A stretch of 17,386 bases of DNA from Alphaproteobacteria bacterium (GTDB lineage Bacteria > Pseudomonadota > Alphaproteobacteria > Paracaedibacterales > CAIOTO01). Shown here one piece after another: positions 13,320-17,386 of the stretch. Every line of letters starts with the position of its first letter. Positions within the stretch are counted from its first letter, which is position 1. Under the pieces are notes generated by a model. It saw only the letters and a list, made by a program, of their open reading frames with translations. It ran no database searches and was not told the origin of the DNA. Both the position numbers and the translations under genes were made by a program. The stretch spans positions 15,063-32,448 of the forward strand of contig JANRCF010000069.1 in the NCBI GenBank assembly GCA_030727085.1, in the 5' to 3' direction.

Positions 13320-16041
13320 CATTGCATTTGGCATGTGTTTTTTAAAGACATTAGCTGGTTTTCTAAAAAATGATCCTAACACTACCTCTCCATTTGCGCC
13401 CGCTTCTACCCATGTATGGCTTCCGACAAATCGAGGGGTGCTTGGTCTTAAGGAATCTTTGATAAACGATATTAAAGCCCCTTTTGTTTTACCAACGCTT
13501 TATTCATTAGCTGATCTTGAATCTGAGAATCCTTTTGCGCTTAAAGAAATTGAAGATCTTCCAAAAGCGATTGGTGCGTTTGAGCGTTTAGCATTAGTGA
13601 TGGATTTTTTGCCTGCAACGATGCATGTGAAGAAAGCATTTTCCATTGCTGAATACCTGATAACGCTACACGATGAGTGTATTATTGGCGACGTATCAGT
13701 AGAATTACTTGAATCACAGTATGATTCTGCATGTTATGAAAATGCACCAGCGCATGTGCAAGACGCTTTTCAAAACTTAAGAATTCTAACGTATCATTTG
13801 CCGAATGCATTGGCAAAACGCGGGCTTGTTACGGAATCGTGGAGACGTCAGCAAGCGATGCGTATTCTGGCTGAGGACTTGAAGAAAAATTCCCCACCGC
13901 ATCCTATTGTGATTGCGGGCACGACGGGGACAGTTCCGGCAACGCGGGCGCTTTTAAAGACTGTGTATGATTTGCCGAATGGTGCTGTGATATTGCCGGG
14001 GTTGGATAACGTTGCTGATTCAACGCGCGTTACAAATATGAGGTCGCATCCGCAGCACACGTTGTTTGATTTATGCTCATACTTGGGAGTAGATCCTAAG
14101 GATGTGTCAGATCTTGATGAAGCTTTGGATGATTTTACCAATGACCGCCGCCTCGATGCGATGGCGTTATTTAGCTCGCCCCCGTTTGATAAAAAAGCAG
14201 AGTCAGCAGCAAATCCCGTGTTGATTGAATGTGCTAGTCAAGCAGAAGAAGCACGCGTTATAACGGCAATTGTGCGTGAAAAGTTATTCGAAACCGATCA
14301 TTCGATTTCTATTGTAACGCCAAATCAAGCCCTTACACGCCGTCTTAAATCTGAGCTTTCTTTGCATGGCATTACTCCAAATGATTCTGCAGGCGCGTCT
14401 TTGAAAGACACTCCTGTTGGTAGTTTTTTGGTTAATTTTGCAGTCTTTTTACAAAGTCCATCATGCGCAACATTCATTCATTTGGCAAAGCATCCCTTAT
14501 GTATCAAGGTGAATCGTGCTGAGCATTTAGCGTATATCCGCGGGTATGAGGTTTTGTTGCGCAAGAAACAAGTGCCGTGGGATTTCGATGCTGATAATCC
14601 ATTGATTGCTCAATTGAAAGATTTATTAGAAAAACGTGAAGAGTGTCGCTCATTTTACAGTTTTACTCAGTTTTTTAAAGATGCCGCTAACACTCTTTCA
14701 TCTGGCACCTTATTTAATAATAACGATGGAGAATCTGCTGCAGGCTTTTTTGATACATTAGTAAAAACGCCACCCTTTATTCGTCGCGATTTTGAAGATG
14801 CTATTTTGACATTGATGGTAATGGCGCCCCCAGTCCATGTCTATGAGGGGCTCGGATCGCGTGTGCGTATTCTTGGTGCGCTTGAAGCGCGCCTCAATAC
14901 AGCTGAGGTTGTGATTTGTGCAAGTTTGAACGAAGGAAATTGGCCTAAGACTCCAGAAAACGACCCAATCTTATCGGATAGCTTTAGGGTTAGTATTGGT
15001 TTGCCATCGCAGAAACGACGTCAAGGACTTGCTGCTCATGATTTTTGCACCTCTTTTTATGCAAAGCATTTGTATATGACGCGGTCAATTCGTGAAGGAG
15101 GGGAAGCAACGCTTCAAAGTCGCCTTTGGACGCGGATGAGTGGGCGTTATGGTAATTCAGATTCTGTGTATCGTAATATTGCAAATTATCAGATGGTTTC
15201 ATCTGCTCTTCCTCAAAAGCCACCGCTGCCAACTCCATTAAAAATACACCGTCCTAGCGTTTATTATGCAAGCCATGTGGAACAACTTATGCGTGATCCA
15301 TATGCGTATTACACGCGTCATCTATTGAAATTAGATACGCTTCCTGCATTAGATGAAATCTTGTCGGCAAAGGATAAAGGTCAAGTGTTTCATGATGTTT
15401 TGGATAAGTATATTAAGAGTGAAAGCAGTCCCTCCTTTGAGAAGTTGGTAAATTTTTCAAAACCATTTTTTGAGAATCTTGAAGAAAAGGGCAGGGGAGT
15501 TGTTCAAACATTCTGGTGGCACCGTTTTAAGCGTGTTGCAGAGTGGTGGCATGAAAAATTAGATACTGAGTTGGCAGATCATCGTGCGACAGAGGTTGTT
15601 GGGGAAATAAAGTTTTCGCTAGAGGGAATGCCTATTGGGCTTAAAAGTCGTGCAGATCGTATTGATATCCCTGCGAATGGAGCTGCGCTTCGGATTATTG
15701 ATTATAAAACAGGCACATTGCCAACACGAAAATCTGTTGCCGATGGCACGTCTCCGCAATTATTAGTCGAGGCTGTTATTGCCCACAACCAGGGGTTTGG
15801 TAGTGCTTTTCCAGCAGATGGTGATTTTCAGTTGGAATATTGGCGCCTTACTGGCGGCGATCCTGCCGGTGAGTGTTTGGTGTTTTCAATGTCGCCAGAG
15901 GATCGTTTAAAGACAGAAGTGTCCATTAAAGGTGTGTTGACGCACTATTTACGAGACAGTAGTCCTTATGTTGCGACGGGGTCATTTGCTGATATTCGCT
16001 TCTTTGCACGCATGGAAGAGTGGGAAATGCAATTAGCTTAA
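13303..16041 (+). CDS. addB: Double-strand break repair protein AddB
   Basis: AddB is the partner of AddA in the helicase-nuclease that resects double-strand breaks for RecA. The 912-residue protein begins with YNIAFGMCFLKTLAGFL and VWLPTNRGVLGLKESL, as in alphaproteobacterial AddB, and I see no Walker A motif at the N-terminus. The inactivated helicase region is recognisable at RVRILGALEARL and VVICASLNEGNWP. The C-terminal nuclease domain starts with SVYYASHVEQLMRDPYAYY. It has H697 in GQVFHDVLDKY, then ADRID at about 784-788, the PD-(D/E)XK residues D800 and K802 in IIDYKTG, and Q819 in SPQLLVEA. It lacks the iron-sulfur cysteines of Bacillus AddB in that segment. The ATG at 13303 lies within gshA. 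addA, normally the next gene, is absent; flagellar genes follow after 64 bases. Confidence 0.9.
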   Translation: MGQIYNIAFGMCFLKTLAGFLKNDPNTTSPFAPASTHVWLPTNRGVLGLKESLINDIKAPFVLPTLYSLADLESENPFALKEIEDLPKAIGAFERLALVMDFLPATMHVKKAFSIAEYLITLHDECIIGDVSVELLESQYDSACYENAPAHVQDAFQNLRILTYHLPNALAKRGLVTESWRRQQAMRILAEDLKKNSPPHPIVIAGTTGTVPATRALLKTVYDLPNGAVILPGLDNVADSTRVTNMRSHPQHTLFDLCSYLGVDPKDVSDLDEALDDFTNDRRLDAMALFSSPPFDKKAESAANPVLIECASQAEEARVITAIVREKLFETDHSISIVTPNQALTRRLKSELSLHGITPNDSAGASLKDTPVGSFLVNFAVFLQSPSCATFIHLAKHPLCIKVNRAEHLAYIRGYEVLLRKKQVPWDFDADNPLIAQLKDLLEKREECRSFYSFTQFFKDAANTLSSGTLFNNNDGESAAGFFDTLVKTPPFIRRDFEDAILTLMVMAPPVHVYEGLGSRVRILGALEARLNTAEVVICASLNEGNWPKTPENDPILSDSFRVSIGLPSQKRRQGLAAHDFCTSFYAKHLYMTRSIREGGEATLQSRLWTRMSGRYGNSDSVYRNIANYQMVSSALPQKPPLPTPLKIHRPSVYYASHVEQLMRDPYAYYTRHLLKLDTLPALDEILSAKDKGQVFHDVLDKYIKSESSPSFEKLVNFSKPFFENLEEKGRGVVQTFWWHRFKRVAEWWHEKLDTELADHRATEVVGEIKFSLEGMPIGLKSRADRIDIPANGAALRIIDYKTGTLPTRKSVADGTSPQLLVEAVIAHNQGFGSAFPADGDFQLEYWRLTGGDPAGECLVFSMSPEDRLKTEVSIKGVLTHYLRDSSPYVATGSFADIRFFARMEEWEMQLA

Positions 16042-16056
16042 GTGCATCATTTCTTA

Positions 16057-16112
16057 TTAACACCTTATTAATTTTTTTATCTCAAACTAGTAATAGGATT
16101 AATAAGTGTTAA
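16057..16112 (+). promoter_or_regulatory. Inverted repeat enclosing the flgB start codon
   Basis: TTAACACCTTATTAAT (16057-16072) is complementary to ATTAATAAGTGTTAA (16098-16112) over 15 base pairs, with one unpaired C at 16064. The loop is 25 bases (16073-16097). The right arm contains the GTG start of flgB (16106-16108) and the first base of the alternative ATG (16112), and the AGGA ribosome binding site (16095-16098) overlaps its edge. Folded as RNA it would block flgB translation; as DNA it could be a repressor or activator site. The pairing is A+T-rich, so stability is moderate. Confidence 0.6.
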
Positions 16113-16483
16113 TGGGCACTTCCATGTTAAACAACAAATTAAGCATTTTAATGCAGCAACGTGCGCAATGGTTAAGTGCAAAGACGCAGCTGACTGTTGA
16201 AAATATAGCAAACTCAGACATGAAAAGCGCCAAGCGGAAGGAACTTTCTCCTTTTTTGTCAATACTAAGCCGTTCCCAGTATGCCCGCACAAACACTGGC
16301 AGGTTATTGACGGATGTTAAGAATTTTAAAATTAGACCAGAGGATTCTATTACAACAAAAGATGAAATATCCCGCGAACAAGAAATGATGCTTCTTACAC
16401 GCGCAACGGCAGATCATGATGGTTTGATGAGCATTATTAAAAAATTTCATCAAATGTATAGAACAATTTTAGCAAAGAGTTAG
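16106..16483 (+). CDS. flgB: Flagellar basal-body rod protein FlgB
   Basis: FlgB forms the proximal rod of the flagellum in the periplasm and is exported by the flagellar type III system, so it has no signal peptide. The protein has 125 residues. LNNKLSILMQQRAQWLSAKTQLTVENIANSDMKSAKRKEL is the family N-terminus, with NIANSDMKSAKRK in place of the common NIANADTPGYKA. The C-terminal helix REQEMMLLTRATADHDGLMSIIKKFHQMYRTIL is also typical. The start is set at GTG 16106 because AGGA (16095-16098) lies seven bases upstream; ATG at 16112 or 16124 would have poorer spacing. It is the first gene of flgB-flgC-fliE, and its start codon lies in a 15-bp inverted repeat. Confidence 0.85.
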   Translation: MLMGTSMLNNKLSILMQQRAQWLSAKTQLTVENIANSDMKSAKRKELSPFLSILSRSQYARTNTGRLLTDVKNFKIRPEDSITTKDEISREQEMMLLTRATADHDGLMSIIKKFHQMYRTILAKS

Positions 16484-16512
16484 CAACACGTTCAGCGTAA
16501 AGGTTATATAGT

Positions 16513-16941
16513 ATGGCAGCTCCTTCAGGAATTTCAGCATTAACAAAATCGCTGCATATTTCAACGGCGGCAATTATTGCACAAAACCAACGTGTGCTTG
16601 TCTTGTCTCAAAACATTGCAAACGCTGAAGTAAAAGCTATGCCTGGGCAAGAGGTATATAAGCGTCAGTTGGTTAGTTTTCATAATGTGTTTGATCGCAA
16701 GATTAATGCTCCTCTTTTGCGTGTAAAAAAGATTATTCATGTAAATGAGGAACCTGTTAAAAATTATAGTCCTGGGGATCCCATGGCTGATAAAGATGGC
16801 TTTACACGTCAGCCCAATATTAAGCCAATAAATGAAATGGCCGATGTTCGCGAAGCAAGCCGTAGTCATGAATCAAATTTGCGTGCATTTGAACGTATTT
16901 TGATGATGCTTCAAAACACAGTCGGTTTATTGAAAGGGTAA
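16513..16941 (+). CDS. flgC: Flagellar basal-body rod protein FlgC
   Basis: FlgC is another proximal rod subunit, exported by the flagellar secretion apparatus. The protein has 142 residues, close to the usual length. The N-terminal helix contains LSQNIANAEV, a variant of the rod/hook NIANA signature. The C-terminal half has the FlgC hallmark PGDPMADKDGFTRQPNIKP, followed by NEMADVREASRSHESNLRAFERI. The ATG at 16513 is preceded by AAGG (16500-16503) at nine bases. flgB ends 29 bases before it and fliE starts seven bases after it, so the three genes form one operon. Confidence 0.93.
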   Translation: MAAPSGISALTKSLHISTAAIIAQNQRVLVLSQNIANAEVKAMPGQEVYKRQLVSFHNVFDRKINAPLLRVKKIIHVNEEPVKNYSPGDPMADKDGFTRQPNIKPINEMADVREASRSHESNLRAFERILMMLQNTVGLLKG

Positions 16942-16948
16942 TTAGTTA

Positions 16949-17281
16949 ATGTCAGTATCTAGTGCAAATTTACCATATAAAAATATAATGCAAAGCCAAG
17001 TGTTTAATGATGTAGGCCATAAGTTGAATAGCGAAATTGGTCTCGGCGTTAATCAAGGCCAGTCGGGTGGTTTTAAAGCCTTTATGGCAGATCAAACGGA
17101 GAGTTTTTTAAAGGAAACAAAGGAGGTAGAACAAAAAGTTACTCAATTTTCTGAAGGAAAACTAGATATAGAAGCGGTTGCTTCTGAGGTGGCGACGATG
17201 AGTGTTAAAATCGAGGCGGCTAAGCGTACAGCGGAAGAGCTTAAGACAGGTATGCATTCGCTGTTAAATATGCAAATGTAA
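16949..17281 (+). CDS. fliE: Flagellar hook-basal body protein FliE
   Basis: FliE joins the MS ring to the rod. The protein has 110 residues with a glycine/glutamine-rich N-terminal region, then FKAFMADQTESFLKETKEVEQKVTQFSEGKLDIEAVASEVATMSVKIEAAKRTAEEL, which fits the family pattern (VD...E.D...V..A...A.LSL......R.K..EAY.EI...Q) only loosely. The ending HSLLNMQM is typical in character. ATG at 16949 has AAAGG about eleven bases upstream, overlapping the end of flgC. Its position directly after flgB and flgC, the standard flgBC-fliE order, supports the call as much as the sequence does. Confidence 0.83.
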   Translation: MSVSSANLPYKNIMQSQVFNDVGHKLNSEIGLGVNQGQSGGFKAFMADQTESFLKETKEVEQKVTQFSEGKLDIEAVASEVATMSVKIEAAKRTAEELKTGMHSLLNMQM

Positions 17282-17334
17282 GATTAGATTCGTTTGAAAT
17301 ATGAATAAAATATATATTTTTCAAAATTATTGGG

Positions 17335-17374
17335 AGTGTTCAGTGAACTGTGTCAGTTTCATCATCTTAACACT
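17335..17374. other. Imperfect inverted repeat after fliE
   Basis: AGTGTT (17335-17340) pairs with AACACT (17369-17374), and inside it TGAACTG (17344-17350) pairs with CAGTTTCA with one bulged base. It lies 54 bases after the fliE stop. It has no T-run and could be a processing hairpin, part of a repeat cut by the window edge, or chance. No gene is recognised between 17282 and the right edge. Confidence 0.3.
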
Positions 17375-17386
17375 TTACTCCTAACC

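Noticed and set aside
13848..14141. Antisense open frame within addB
   Set aside because: It falls inside coding sequence for a full-length AddB and has no supporting start signal or motif.
16561..16869. Antisense open frame opposite flgC
   Set aside because: FlgC on the plus strand is clear, and the antisense product looks random.
17325..17367. Twelve-codon minus-strand frame (MMKLTQFTEHSQ) with an upstream AGGAG
   Set aside because: Product too short and spacing too long; it overlaps the inverted repeat near the window edge, so chance is more likely.

Overview
The window is A+T-rich and gene-dense, and it looks like a chromosome segment from an alphaproteobacterium. The strongest lineage clues are mutY beside dciA (DUF721), a plant/alphaproteobacterial-type glutamate-cysteine ligase (GshA), an alphaproteobacterial-style AddB, and a ProP-like MFS transporter of a kind common in Rickettsiales and Holosporales. 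A dispersed palindromic repeat of the GTCATTGCGAG...CGTGGCAATCT type and the low G+C suggest a host-associated lineage (Holosporales- or Rickettsiales-like). This is an inference. The flagellar genes at the right end argue against one of the non-motile, fully reduced symbionts.

Layout. 1-1414: the 3' part of recG (+). 1411-2421: an HNH-like zinc protein with a DUF5710-like module (-), convergent with recG and sharing its stop region. 2568-3341: a YdfG-type short-chain dehydrogenase (-). 3558-4613: nusB and a FliL-like single-pass membrane protein (+). 4591-7617: a UDP-glucuronate 4-epimerase-like gene followed by a glutamine-dependent asparagine synthetase (-), probably for surface polysaccharide, with a composite palindromic repeat between them. 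7618-7990: non-coding, with a second decayed palindrome. 7991-10294: a nucleoside-phosphorylase-like protein with a signal peptide and an MFS transporter (-). 10549-11613: mutY (-), divergent from 11624-16041: dciA, gshA and addB (+), which overlap each other by 17 nt at both junctions. 16106-17281: flgB, flgC and fliE (+), the start of a flagellar rod/basal-body operon. 17282-17386: no gene recognised.

How the genes work together. RecG, MutY, AddB and DciA cover fork rescue, 8-oxoG repair, double-strand-break processing and replicative helicase loading. GshA commits cysteine to glutathione. The epimerase and asparagine synthetase fit sugar-nucleotide and polysaccharide modification. The exported phosphorylase-like protein beside a ProP-like transporter could form a nucleoside- or metabolite-scavenging pair, though no substrate can be read from sequence. 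FlgB, FlgC and FliE assemble the proximal rod.

The least ordinary items are the exported nucleoside-phosphorylase-like protein, the composite repeat at 6544-6638, a long inverted repeat that would bury the flgB start codon, the short GshA C-terminus, and the HNH-like protein with an unresolved start at a homopolymer. No CRISPR array, insertion sequence, tRNA or rRNA was recognised.
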